Assembly: GCA_022984795.1 (NCBI GenBank)
Contig: JALIHJ010000052.1
Location: forward strand, 122,087-186,086
Origin: Fabrea salina
Taxonomy: Eukaryota; Ciliophora; Heterotrichea; Heterotrichida; Fabreidae
Direction of reading: 5' to 3'
DNA: 64,000 nt
Shown piece after piece: positions 39,321-50,460 of this stretch. The number at the start of each line of letters is the position of its first letter. Position 1 is the stretch's first letter. The position numbers were made by a program, and so were the translations under genes. The notes beneath the pieces were generated by a model, which saw only the letters and a program-made list of their open reading frames with translations, had not been told where the DNA came from and did not search any database.

Positions 39321-41609
39321 ATGCTTTCTAAAATATTTGGAGGCAAAAGCAAGCACAGTCTTGAAAACTTCAAGTAAAGTCCAATTAGAGAAATGCACAA
39401 AGACTTACTGAACAACCAAGAAGTCACTTACCGAAACAAAGACAAAGTAGTTGAGTTACTCAGATGCATTGCAGAAGCCTTAGTGTGGAGTGAACAGAAC
39501 AGACAAGGACTGTTTGAGTAAGCTTTACATAGGTACTTCGCAGAAACCAACATGCAAGCTCTCTTCAACAGACTACTCAAAACTCAAAACTACAAAGAAG
39601 TCACTGTCCAACTCATACAAAGTGCAAACATCCTTGCTCACAACCTTACGCGTCCTGAGTCTAAGTGGTACTTGTTGGCTACTTCCTTCTACAGCGACAT
39701 AGTCTCACATCCTTTCGACTTTGCTGACGAAGAAGTAGTTGAGAACTACATGAGTTTGTTGAAAGGCCTCACTGTAAACCTAACTGAAGACATGCTGAGG
39801 AACTTTTTAAGGGAGCAAAACTACAGCTTGTACACAGGGGCTTTGATGTTCATTAACTACTCAGACACTATGGTACGGACTGCGTCTCGAACAGTGATTC
39901 TTAACATCATCAAAATCAAAGACAGAGAAATCAGGGACTTCATCCTGAACTCAGGGCTTTTCTTGAACTTGGTGATATTTACTAGAGACCAGTGGTTCTA
40001 CATTAACAAAGCTTTAATGGAGTTCTCTAGTTCTTCGAAGATCGATTCTTTGCTGACTGAGCAAGTCGACAACTTGTACTACTTAAACGACATTTTCAAC
40101 CAAGACATTCCTGAGTACAGCCAGGACTTAGGCAACATCTTTCTGAGGTTCCTGGCACTTCCTATGATTGTTGGGACTCTAAGTGCGGAGGTCTCCAAGC
40201 CCCACCACATCTACATACCACTAGCTACTTACTTTTTGGTGCATGTGCTGGGCATCCTGAAACACCCTCCAGTGATAAACACCCTTGTGAGTTGTTTGTT
40301 TCTCAAAGAAATAAGGCAAGAACTTTTAGAGGCTTGTTTAGGCCAGTTCCCCTACCCGCCTAACTCACAAGACCACAAACCTCCTAAGCAGTTCGACCTT
40401 ATCAAACTAGGGGCCTTGATGGTGGACTACCTTGAAAAGTTAGACGAACCAGAAAACATGACTAAAAACCCAATCAGGAACTCAGTACTGTCTTTCCTGA
40501 GGTCGAGAGACGACAACCTGATTACGCTCACTTTACTGGTGATTGACAACGTAGTTTGGAACAACAACATTGGAAACGTGGTGCTTTGGAAGTCAGGGTT
40601 GCTTCCTCAAAACAGAATGAAAAAGAAGAAACTCTTAGGAAGCATCATAAAAGACAAAAGCGACGACTTAGAAGAACTCAAAGACCCCAACAAAGCTGTT
40701 TACGACTCAGAAATAATAGAGAACTTACTTAAGCTCCTCAATGTTGACCCTCCTTTCAGAGCAGTTACTTGCCAGTTGTTACTTAAGCTAGTGTTAGGTT
40801 TTTCTTACATTGAGAACTCGCCAAGGAGTTTGCTTATCGAGCATGAGTTCTTTTTAAACACAGCTTTTAAAAGAAACATACTTAAGCTGCGCAACTTCCT
40901 TTCACAGAACTACTACGACGACCTTTTCTTAGAGTACTTCGAAGAAGAGTTTAAAAAGGTTTCTAAAATCAACTTCACTGAAAAAATAACTTGCTACTCA
41001 CACCTGATCTACCCAGTGATAGAAAACAACCTAGCCCAGATACCTCTTGACCAAAGACAACCAGTGAGTGAACTAGAGTCCATCAGACTAGAAATCAAAC
41101 TGTTCTTTTTGCTGAGGAAAGCCAAGTACCTTTTATGCCAAGAAGAAATTCCTCCAGACTACAACATCAACACTTACCCACTTACTTACTTGAAGTCTGA
41201 GTGTGACTGGAAACAAGACCAAACTTACTTGATGGGTGAAGAAAGGCAGTTCGTAATGTGCAACATGAAGCTTGGAAAGGAAAACTTCGTTAGGTTCTTA
41301 ACTGAAGACGAAGACTACTTTGTGTTGGTAGAACCTGATCAGTACAGACTTAACTACGCCACTGTAAGAACCATCACCAAACTAAGGAACGTCGAAGTCA
41401 TGGCTGACAGAGCCGACCCCAGGAGTCTCGTAATAGCTATTAAAAAGAACCAGGACTCTTACCAAGTTGTGCTGACCTTTGAGGACTCTCAGCGGTGCGT
41501 TTGGGCTAAAAAGAAGATAGAAGAAAACAGAAAAGTATCCAAGTCAAACGACATTAGTCTTATTGAGTCTTTGCTGGACTCTTTAGATATTAATTGTAAA
41601 GTAAGTTAA
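39321..41609 (+). CDS. CLEC16A: CLEC16A/Ema homologue (FPL domain)
   Basis: The coding sequence is join(39321-39373, 39389-39517, 39533-41609), 752 aa. The N terminus MLSKIFGGKSKHSLENF..., built only after removing two 15-nt introns, matches the CLEC16A start. The FPL domain follows: IAEALVWSEQN, FEYFAETNMQALF, FDFADEEVVENYMSLLKGL, YTGALMFINYSDTMVRTASRTV. CLEC16A works in endosome/autophagosome maturation and mitophagy. The stop codon (41607-41609) overlaps the stop of the opposite antiporter gene in a shared TTAA. Confidence 0.92.
39374..39388 (+). other. 15-nt intron, phase 2
   Basis: GTAAAGTCCAATTAG, A at position 10. Confidence 0.85.
39518..39532 (+). other. 15-nt intron, phase 2
   Basis: GTAAGCTTTACATAG, A at position 10. 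Confidence 0.85.
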
Positions 41610-42940
41610 GATTCTGGCATCACTGTAGCTTTGTTGAGCCATCTGGGACCTAGTAAAGCAGTCAGCACCGCCCCCACTGGAGCAGTTAACAGTATGCAAA
41701 GTACTGCTACGTTCAAAAAGATCCTTCCTATTCTTAAGTAGTCATCGTCCATGTCTTCTTCTTCAGCTATACTCAAAGCCACTCCTCCCAGTGCTGCCTG
41801 GACAGTTGCTTTTGCCATCCAAACTATAGACACAAACAACTTTTCTTTAGTAGTGAGTCCTGACTTACACACTGCTAAGAATGCTGTGGGGATTCTAAAA
41901 ATCAGCCCCACTGCTATTACAACTACTCCTCCCAGTACAAGGTCTCTTTCTAAGTCACCTAAGTCTACTAAGGCTCCAATGAGCCCGAACAAAAACACCT
42001 GAAGCACCTTCCACAAGTAAGAAATGTGCTTTTCCACTTCGATAGAGCCCTCTCCCCACTTCATTCCTGCAACTGAGCCTAAAGTTATAGTTGCTAAGAA
42101 GCCCAAACCTGATAGTCTTAGAATACCTGAAACAAGTACTACTCCATAAGCCAATCCAAAACTACAAACAGTCTTTACTAAACTAGGTGCCTTAGTAAAT
42201 AGCCTCAAAAAAAACCCGATTATAACTCCTACTAAGATTCCACCCACCAGTTCAAATATCCCCACTAAAACAGAGTTCACCACAGGGTCGTCTCCAAAGT
42301 AGTTTACTCCTTCTCCAGACCCTCCAAATCCAACTCCAAGCAACACTCCAAACACTAACTAAAACTTACAAGAAATAGCCAAAACATCGTCTAAACTACT
42401 AGCTGCTACAATGATGCTAGGAATTCCTTTGTCAGTTCCAATGCCCTCTTTCATCATCTTAATGCATGCAGGAACAACTACTGCCGGAGACACTGCGCCT
42501 ATCATAAAACCCAACGCAAAGCAAAAAGCCCAAGGTATGTCAAACACCAAGTAACAAGCCACTCCAGTAACTAGGGCTTCTACTAACTGAGGAAAACCTG
42601 TAAGCCTAAGTACAGCCCCGCTGTTTTGCCTGACTTTTTGCACGTCTAAGCCAAGTCCAGCCCTCAGCAGTATAACCGTAAGTGCTAGAGTCCTTAGTTG
42701 TATTGACCACTCCAGTTGTATGTCAGAAACTATGCTTATAGTGTTTCTTGCTAGGATTCCTCCTAGTAGCATTCCTATCTAAGTAGGTTTTACCAAGGGT
42801 GGAATATGCACGTTGGGGCAAAGTCCTTTCCATTCGTGAGTACCCGTTTTGAACCCATAATTAAGAAAGTGTGTTAAGTAGCCTAAGCTAGCCGAAACTG
42901 CAAAAACTACTAAAAGTCCTGCAATAGTTATTCCTACCAT
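41606..42940 (-). CDS. NHA-type (SLC9B/CPA2) Na+/H+ antiporter
   Basis: The coding sequence is complement(41606-42354, 42370-42778, 42794-42940), 434 aa. It is a polytopic membrane protein with an N-terminal signal-anchor-like helix and about 12-13 TM segments. The key NHA motif is intact: GAVSPAVVVPACI followed by AASSLDDVLAISLFG, with the Asp pair used for cation/proton exchange (completed across an intron). It matches SLC9B/NHA2 rather than classical NHE in its short length and lack of a long C-terminal tail. Its ATG is separated from the divergent F-box gene's ATG by one base. Confidence 0.88.
42355..42369 (-). other. 15-nt intron, phase 1
   Basis: GTAAGTTTTAGTTAG, A at position 10. It is visible only because the retained intron gives an internal TAG. 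Confidence 0.85.
42779..42793 (-). other. 15-nt intron, phase 0
   Basis: GTAAAACCTACTTAG, A at position 10. Confidence 0.85.
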
Positions 42941-42941
42941 T

Positions 42942-44156
42942 ATGAGCACTGAAGCCTTTGAAAAGGTTTACGGCTTCTTGGACTACAAAGACATTCTTAG
43001 AACTTCACAAACCTGCAGAAGTGCCTACGAAGCTTCTCTTTCAGAAAGAGTTTGGCTGGAACAAGGCCTTAGAAAATATACTTTTTTCAGACCTAAAAGC
43101 AACTTGAAGTCATTGTTCAAAAACAAAGTTTTACTCAAAGAAACTTTGAAAGGCAACCCAAGTGACTACATGATGATGCCTTGTTTAGGACACAGAGACT
43201 ACATAAGCTGCCTTTCAGTGTGGAATGAAGGAGTCATTACAGGCAGCAACAACGGAGAGGTCTTTGTATGGGTGCCTGAGTACGAAGAAGGATACATGTA
43301 CGTTGCTTTGCAAAAGCACCTTGCTCCTATTCAACAGCTTCAAACTGAGAACCACCTTTTAGCAGTCCTTTCAACTGACGGAGTGATTAATGTTTGGGCC
43401 TTAGTAACTCCTGAGTTTGACTTGTGTGCTTCATTTGAGATTAAGAACTCTTCTGACTTAGAAATTAAGCTCAAAGACCACAAAGTCTTAGTTGCAGGCC
43501 AAAAAAACTCCCAAACTAACTTGTGGGTGCTGTGCTGCCAAACAGGAAGTGCACTCTTCAACACCCAAATTACTCCAAGTTGCTTAAAAGCAGACTTAAG
43601 TGGTTCAGAAGTTTTTGGAGTATCTGAGTTCAGTGTTTTTAAGTGGAACTGGAAAACCAACACTTTAATGACTCAAAAAGAAACTCAACAAACGAACCCT
43701 TTAAGTGTCGGAGTGTTTAGCTGTAACGTTGTAACTGCTTTTGAGGAGTCAATTCTTGTATACAATAGTTTTTTGGTTTGTGTTGGAAAGGTAAGTTTGA
43801 GTGTGTTATGCGTAAGCATCACAGAAAATAATGTTTGTGTCCAGAAAAACCTTAGTCAGGTTGAGTTTTACAAGTTTTATAATAAGCTTGAAAAGACTGG
43901 TAGTTTAAGCTTAGATAAAAAGATCACTGGGATTGTAAGCAGTAGTCATAACTATGCAATGGTAACTAGAAGCAATGATGTTTATGTGTGTGACAAAGCT
44001 TTGGGGAGAGTCAGGTATGAGTTGCCTGGACAGCCTTTTAACCAGCCTAGGTACTTTGTAGGGAACCCAACTGATAGTTGCTTAGTTAACTTTGATAACT
44101 CAAAAATCGCACTAGCTTTTGGGAACTTATTAAGAGTTTACTCGTTTGATAACTAA
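42942..44156 (+). CDS. F-box/WD40 protein
   Basis: This 404-aa protein has an N-terminal F-box (about 3-45: EKVYGFLDYKDILRTSQTCRSAY...VWLEQGLRKY). A WD40-like propeller follows, with blades HRDYISCLSVWNEGVITGSNNGEVFVW and LLAVLSTDGVINVWA. F-box/WD40 proteins are substrate receptors of SCF ubiquitin ligases; the target is unknown. The ATG sits in CATTATG and is shared almost base for base with the start of the divergent antiporter gene, so there is essentially no room for a separate upstream region. Confidence 0.8.
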   Translation: MSTEAFEKVYGFLDYKDILRTSQTCRSAYEASLSERVWLEQGLRKYTFFRPKSNLKSLFKNKVLLKETLKGNPSDYMMMPCLGHRDYISCLSVWNEGVITGSNNGEVFVWVPEYEEGYMYVALQKHLAPIQQLQTENHLLAVLSTDGVINVWALVTPEFDLCASFEIKNSSDLEIKLKDHKVLVAGQKNSQTNLWVLCCQTGSALFNTQITPSCLKADLSGSEVFGVSEFSVFKWNWKTNTLMTQKETQQTNPLSVGVFSCNVVTAFEESILVYNSFLVCVGKVSLSVLCVSITENNVCVQKNLSQVEFYKFYNKLEKTGSLSLDKKITGIVSSSHNYAMVTRSNDVYVCDKALGRVRYELPGQPFNQPRYFVGNPTDSCLVNFDNSKIALAFGNLLRVYSFDN

Positions 44157-44192
44157 CTTTGATAAATCTATTAGTATTTAATTATCATTTCC

Positions 44193-47100
44193 TTATTTTT
44201 GGTCTCTGACAGCTGTTGTAGTGTGTGGAAATGTGCTAGTTTCGTTGACTTCTACTGGATACACCTTAGTTTCGTTGCTTGACCCTCTGCAACGACTGAT
44301 TAAAGAGCTAATAGAAATCAGTAAAGGACCAGAAGCCTGCACAGCTATACACCCAATTGTAGTAAATATTATGATATTTTCTGCAAGGGTGTCTTGACCA
44401 CCACTTCCCAAAAAGTAGGTCACTTCTAGAAATACTAAAAGCAACCCAAGTTCTGTCAGGAAAGTGGTTACCTGGAGTATTTTTTCTTTATGTGGCCTTA
44501 CTAGTCCCAAGAACACTACTGAATTAAACATAATGCCAACGTTCGCTGCAGCTTGGATACTAGGAAAACCACTTAGAACTACCAAGTTCAGCGCATAGAA
44601 GAACCTGACCACAAAAAATACTACATAGAAATAGTGGGAATACTCGTTTTCTTCGTAGTCGAATTCGTAAAAGAAAGTTCCCCACTTTTTGTGGAAGTCT
44701 GATTCTAGTGAGAGTAGTTCTATGGTTTCTGAGTTCTTTTTCACAAATAATGCCAGTATGCAAGGAGAGGCTAAGGCTAAGATAACTACCAAGCTGCTGA
44801 CTGAGTAACTAAGAATAGACACCAGTTCAGAGTCTGGAGGAAATAACACGTCATTGGCAGCTGCTATACAAAAGTCTAAGTAGCCCTGTATCCAGAACCT
44901 CAGGAAGAACCCATAGTGGTAGTTCTTGAGTAACTTAGAAAAGAAGTTCTGGATTTTAGTGTACTTGCACTTCGATAACAACCAAGCAAAGGGGATCAGT
45001 AGCAGATTGGCAAAGAACATAGTTAGGATTTCCCCAGTGTTCAGTAGAAAGAGTTTAGTGTCTATTCCAAAATCCAAGGCTTCTGGGTGGGGGTTTTCGT
45101 AGTCGTAGTCTAAAGTGTAATCAAAGATGTTTGGAATTGGAAGGATGTCTAGTTCAAGTTCAGAGAAGAAGTTTGAAGTTCTTTTTGATATAGGAATGCT
45201 GCTCAGGGGAATGTAGTTAAGCAGTATGATGGTATTGAGAAAGGCCCAGAGGCTTGAGGGATTTGTACTTATGAGTGAACAGACTATGCTAACTGCGGAA
45301 GCTCCTACTGTTAAAGCAAAAGTTCCGCTAACACTATAGTCTGGCTTGTACTTACTCGGCTTTGAGTTGTACTTAAGTTCTCCCAGCACAGACTGGTTTT
45401 TACTGTAGAGTAGTTCTTTAAATAGTAGCTCAACTGGCTGGTCTTCGGGAACTATTTGTTCAAAGCCAAACTTGATTTCGTAGTGAGTGGTGTTTACTTT
45501 GCTAAGTTTGTAGTTAAAGTCGATGTCTTGCACACTGAGCTCAAACTGCTTCTTGCTGAGGTCACTAGAAAGTTCCTCAGTAAAACTCAGAGTTCCAACA
45601 TTGTCAGAGTCAACTAAAAAGCTTGCGTAGAACTTTCTGGTAGAGAAACCTGCTCTGAAAACTGAGAAGTGGTTGCACTCACACACTGCTTGTGACTGAG
45701 TTTGGGCTTTCAGTGAGCACCCAAAAGTGTCCCATATGTTTGAAGAGTTAAGGTACTCACACTGAAGCACTTGGTTAGGTGCAGGTTCAGCCACTGGAAT
45801 AACTAAAGTTGAGTTTGAAGTGTGGAGTGGAATGGCTTGGGAGTCCTTAACAAAGTCAATACTCAGCACAGAAGAGGTGTTTTCTTGCTTAAAAGGAATC
45901 TGTGCAATTGAGACTCCGTACTGAGAACCACTTAAGTAACTGCTAAAGTCAGAGGGAAGCTCTAGGTACCCTCCACTGAACGCAAAGTTGGAGTTGTCTA
46001 GGTCTTGTTTATTCTTGCTTGTCATAAGTACTTCTAGGCCTTTTTTGACAATGTGCTTTTCTTCATTCTGGCCCATAGCACTTAGAACTTTAGTGTTCAT
46101 TAGAGTGATGCTTTCTTGCACTGCTTGGACTTTGTCTATAGACTCCTCTCCTTCCAAGGTATTCTGGGCTAGTTCAGTGAACTCTTCAAGTACCTCCTCA
46201 GTGATTGTGTTTGGGTCAAGCTTAGTTATTAGTTTCTGAGTTGTTTGGTGAAGTAAGTTTGTGGCTTCAGTGGAGTTGAGTTGGGCTCTGGACACTAACT
46301 TAAGTATTTGAAAGGAAGTTTTTGCTATTTGAGTATCAGTGTAGGGCAGAGAGTCAAGGTAGTTCTTTATTGAGTCCACACAAAAGCTAAAGTCAGTCTG
46401 AGTAAAGTTGCTTCTGTTCAGAGTTGAAAGTATAAACAAGTTGAGGTATTTAGGGGTTTCAAGCACAAATCCTTTTCTGAGTTTACTTTTTAGAGCTTCT
46501 TTGTCAGGGTTTTCTGCTTCAAGCACCCTGATTGGCAGAGTAGTTGTGGACTTGGTTTCGTAGTAGTCATAAACTTCTAAGTAAGCTTCAACTTGGTTTC
46601 CTAAGTAAGGAAGTTCAGAGTAGAAGTAGCTAGAAAAGTTTTTAGTGTTCAGGTGCATAAGGCCTAGAGTTGAGTTGATTCCGAATGAGTAAGTTAGTGG
46701 AATGTGGTTTTCAGGGTCTATCCAGTTGCTTGCTCTGAACTCAAAAGTAGTAGAGAGTTCAGTTCCTTCTCTAGGAGTCACTGAGAATTGACCTGCTTGA
46801 GGTGGCTTGTTTACACTGAATTCAATTCCGTAGGTAAAAGACTCTATTTGCAGGGACAAAAAGTATTGGTCCTCTGAGCTAAGAGACCCCTGCTTAATGG
46901 CCAAAGTAGGTGAATTGAGTGGTGAGTCAAATTCTATGTTTAGGCCTTCTTTAACTGCCCAGCTTACTTGGTGGTCTCCTTCGTAGATTGCTGTGATTCT
47001 TACTGTTCTTTGAGGGTTTGCTATGTTGTTGTAGATGTTTTGTTTATAAAACTTTACTTGAGGCACTTCTACTCCAAGGGCAGTAATGGTTACTGACTCA

Positions 47101-50100
47101 GTTACAGATGAACCAGTGAGTGGCTTGTAGAGTGTCAGAGTAAAAATGTAATTCTTAGTAGCTTGCATCTTAAAAGGCTCTACTCTGCACAGTGGCGAAG
47201 TTGTGTTGCTTATTAAATGGGTGCAGTCTTCTTGGTTACTCAAACAAGTCCACTGGAACTCCAAAGGCAGATAGTCAGGGTCATAAGAGTCACTAGCGTC
47301 TATTTCTAGAGTCTGCTCCACTCCAATGTACCCATTGACTCTGTCTAGCACTATGCTGGGAGAAGATGGAAGAACCCTAACTGATATTCTTTCCCTGCCT
47401 TCTGATGACCCACTTGTTGCCTTTACCTCAAACTCTAATTCAGACAAGGCAGGAAGGGAGTAAGCCACAATGTAAAGGGCCTCCTCTACCAGTTGGTTCT
47501 TCCAAAAAGTCTCTTCGTCAAATTCAGCTTGGTTGTTTGAGATTGAAACTAAGCTCCATTCAAACCTTGGAGAGATTATTTGAGTGGAAAAAGAAGTAAA
47601 CCCTGCGGATATATAGTATGAGCCCTGTCTTTGGATTGCAAAGGAAATACACTGATTTGTTGTCGAATCAAGTACTAGAGAACTGTTGCAGTCAGTGCAG
47701 TGGGTTGCTGACCCTAAGCATGCTGCACAATTAGAGTCACAGGGAACACAGCTGCCCCCTGATAAGTACTCGGATGCACCACAGGAAATGCATTGGTTGG
47801 TTGTTGAATCAAGCAGTGAGGGACTAGTGCAGGCTGTGCAGTCGGAATCAGAGGGTCCAGTGCACTTAGAGCAGGATCCATGGCAAGCCCCACAGGTAGT
47901 AGAATCTATTTGATACTCTCCGTCTGGGCATGTTGATTGGCATTTACCTGAAGTAGTTAGCACTCCAGAGTTACACTCAGCGCAGTCGTCGTTATTTGGG
48001 CCATCACACTTAGAACAGGATGAGTTGCAATCTTCACAAGTATTAGTCCCAGTGTTTAAGTACTTTCCATCTGCACAAGAAAGTACACAAGTATTAGACC
48101 CTGTTAATGTTTCTCCGGCTACGCAATCAGTGCAATCGTTGTTATTTGGGCCATTACACTTCAAGCAGGACGTGTCGCAACTAGCACAAACATGAGGGCT
48201 GACTCCAGTGTTTTTGTACTCTTCATCTGGGCATGTTGATTGGCATTTGCCCGAAGTTGTTAGTAGGTTTAGTGAGCTTCCAGAATCGCATTCAGTGCAG
48301 TCGTCAATGTCTGGTCCTGAGCATTCTGCACAGTCGTTGTGGCAGTTTTGACAAACATCAGAATCATCTGAGTACTTTCCTGTGGTGCAGGAGTCTAAGC
48401 ACTGGCCTGAGTCTAAAACCTTTCCTGTAGGGCAAGCTGTGCATTCGGTACTACTTGACCCTGAACATTCTGCACAATCATCATGGCAGTTTTGACAAAC
48501 ATTAGAGCCATCTGAGTACTTCCCTATAGGGCAGGAACCTAAGCACTGGCCTGAGTCTAGAACCTTTCCAGAGTTGCATTCAGTGCAATCGCTAGATGAA
48601 GATCCGTCACAGTTAAAGCATGACCCATCACAAGCTCCGCAAGTACTAGAGTCTATTTCGTACTCTCCGTCTGGGCATGCTGACTCGCAAGTGTTTGAAG
48701 TCGTTAGTAGGTCTCCAGATTTACACTCAGTGCAGTCAGAATTAGAGGATCCAGTGCACTTAGAACACGACGTATCACAGTCTTGACAAGTATTACTTCC
48801 AGTATCTAGGTACTTTCCATCTGCACAAGAAGTTACACAAGTATTAGACCCTGTTAGTGTTTCTCCGGCTACGCAATCAGTGCAGTCGTCATTGTTTGGG
48901 CCATTACACTTCAAGCAGGATGAGTGGCAACTAGCACAACCATTAGGACTGAGTATAGTGTCTTCGTATTCTCCATCTGGGCATGTTGATTGGCATTTGC
49001 CTGAGGTCGTTAGTAGGTCTCCAGAGTCACACTCAATGCAGTCAGAATCAGAGGGTCCATCACAATTCAAGCAGGACGTATGGCAACTAGCACAAACATG
49101 AGGAGTGACTTTAGTGTCTTCGTACTCTCTGTCTGGACATTCTAATTCACAGGTTTTTGAGGTCGTAAGTATTTTTGTAGAGTCGCAAACTGTGCATTCG
49201 TTATTGTCTGGTCCCGAACATTCAGCGCAGTCACCGTGGCAGTTTTGACAAACATCAGAATCGTCTGAGTACTTTCCTGCATGACAAGATTCTAAGCACT
49301 GGCTTGAGTCTAGAACCTTTCCAGATTCGCAAGCAGTGCATTGGGTACTTGACCCTGAGCACTCTTTGCATGAGCCATCACAGGGTTGACAAACGTTAGA
49401 GCCATCTGAGTACTTTCCTGCAGGACAAGAGTCTAAGCACTGACTTGAGTCTAGAACCTTTCCAGAGTCGCATTCTGTGCATTCGTTGTTATTGGGCCCC
49501 GAGCACTCTGCACAATCGCTGTAGCAATCCTCACAAGAACCTCCGTCATAGTACTTTTTGGTCTCACATTCACACCCATTAGTAGTGTCTCCTCTGAACT
49601 GACAAGCATTGCAGTTAGTGTTTCCAGAATCTGAGCATCCATTGCACCTTGGGTCGCAGGGATGACAAACGCTTGAACCGTCTACATAGCCTTTGCATAC
49701 ACAATTTGAGCTTTCCAGTTCATAACCGTCAGCAGTGTTACAGGAATCACAGTCTGAGTTTGTTCCTCCATCACATTCATTACAACTCGGATCACAAGGA
49801 GAACAAATTGAAGTTCCACTTTTATATTGTCCGGATGGGCACTCACAAACATTAGAATTCAGCACAAAAGGAGAATTGCAGTCATCACAGCTAGAAAAAT
49901 CTTTACAGGTCTTGCACTGCTCGTCATAGCAAAGGTTGCACAAGGAGTCATCTCTAACACAACCAACTTTTTGGCAGTCGGCATGGCAAGACTTGCATGA
50001 GGTAGTTGAGTCGTCCCAGTACTCATTTATATCGCAAGTAGGCAAGCACTGGTCTGAGTTGTTGGTCGGGCAGTAAGTGCATCCCACAGAACAGCCAGAA

Positions 50101-50460
50101 GACTGTAAGAGACTTGAAGGGTCAAAGTCGGTGTTGTAGATTCTTAATTCCCACAAAAATCCATGGAAATCAGATTTTATTGAAGAGTTATCATATTTAC
50201 CTCCAATCACGCAGATATAGTTGCTATTAATGTCTTCATGAAAATTATTTGCTAAGTCTTTAACTTTTGGTGTATTTCCATTGAGCGAGACAGCAATTTT
50301 GTAATTGGAAGACTTTACGTAGGATCTGAATGTTAAGAAGTTCCATTGATCACTTGCAACAGAGTCGTCTTCCTCTAAATTAGCATTCGGGTCTGAGTTT
50401 GTTCTAATCTTTCCTTTTATTTTTCCATTTCTTATGCGGAAAAAAGAGTAAGTATTATAT
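44193..50460 (-). CDS. Giant furin-repeat/PKD/GPS membrane protein, 3' part (interrupted by LINE)
   Basis: Joined to 54568-55058 this gives 2,252 aa. The 3' part holds the end of a laminin-G/concanavalin-like domain, about 820 residues of furin-like Cys repeats (residues about 285-1105), and PKD-like domains (IDASDSYDPDYLPLEFQWTC). A GPS-type proteolysis motif sits at about 1731-1764 (W..FGC....CECNHFSVF). A C-terminal multi-TM region follows from about 1885. The layout resembles polycystin-1/adhesion-type receptors of ciliates. The gene is otherwise intact: codon phase is kept exactly when the insertion and one target duplication are removed. It is a paralogue of the gene at 56901-62375. Confidence 0.85.
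47695..47794 (-). repeat. 100-bp block shared with 60421-60520
   Basis: By eye 95 of 100 bases match the block at 60421-60520 in the neighbouring paralogue, much higher than the rest of the two genes. It encodes one and a half cysteine repeats. Confidence 0.75.
48016..49010 (-). repeat. Higher-order repeat within the furin-repeat region, period about 750 bp
   Basis: Blocks near 48050-48260 and 48800-49010 match closely over several consecutive cysteine repeats, e.g. both contain CTTTCCATCTGCACAAGAA and CCATTACACTTCAAGCAGGA at an offset of about 750 bp. This means an array of about 250 residues was duplicated as a unit. Confidence 0.65.
50445..50460. repeat. Target-site duplication, copy 1
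   Basis: AGAGTAAGTATTATAT, identical to 54552-54567; flanks the LINE. Confidence 0.9.

Noticed and set aside
47690-49640. CRISPR-like regular repeats
   Set aside because: The repeats are degenerate coding units of furin-like domains, not identical repeats with unique spacers.
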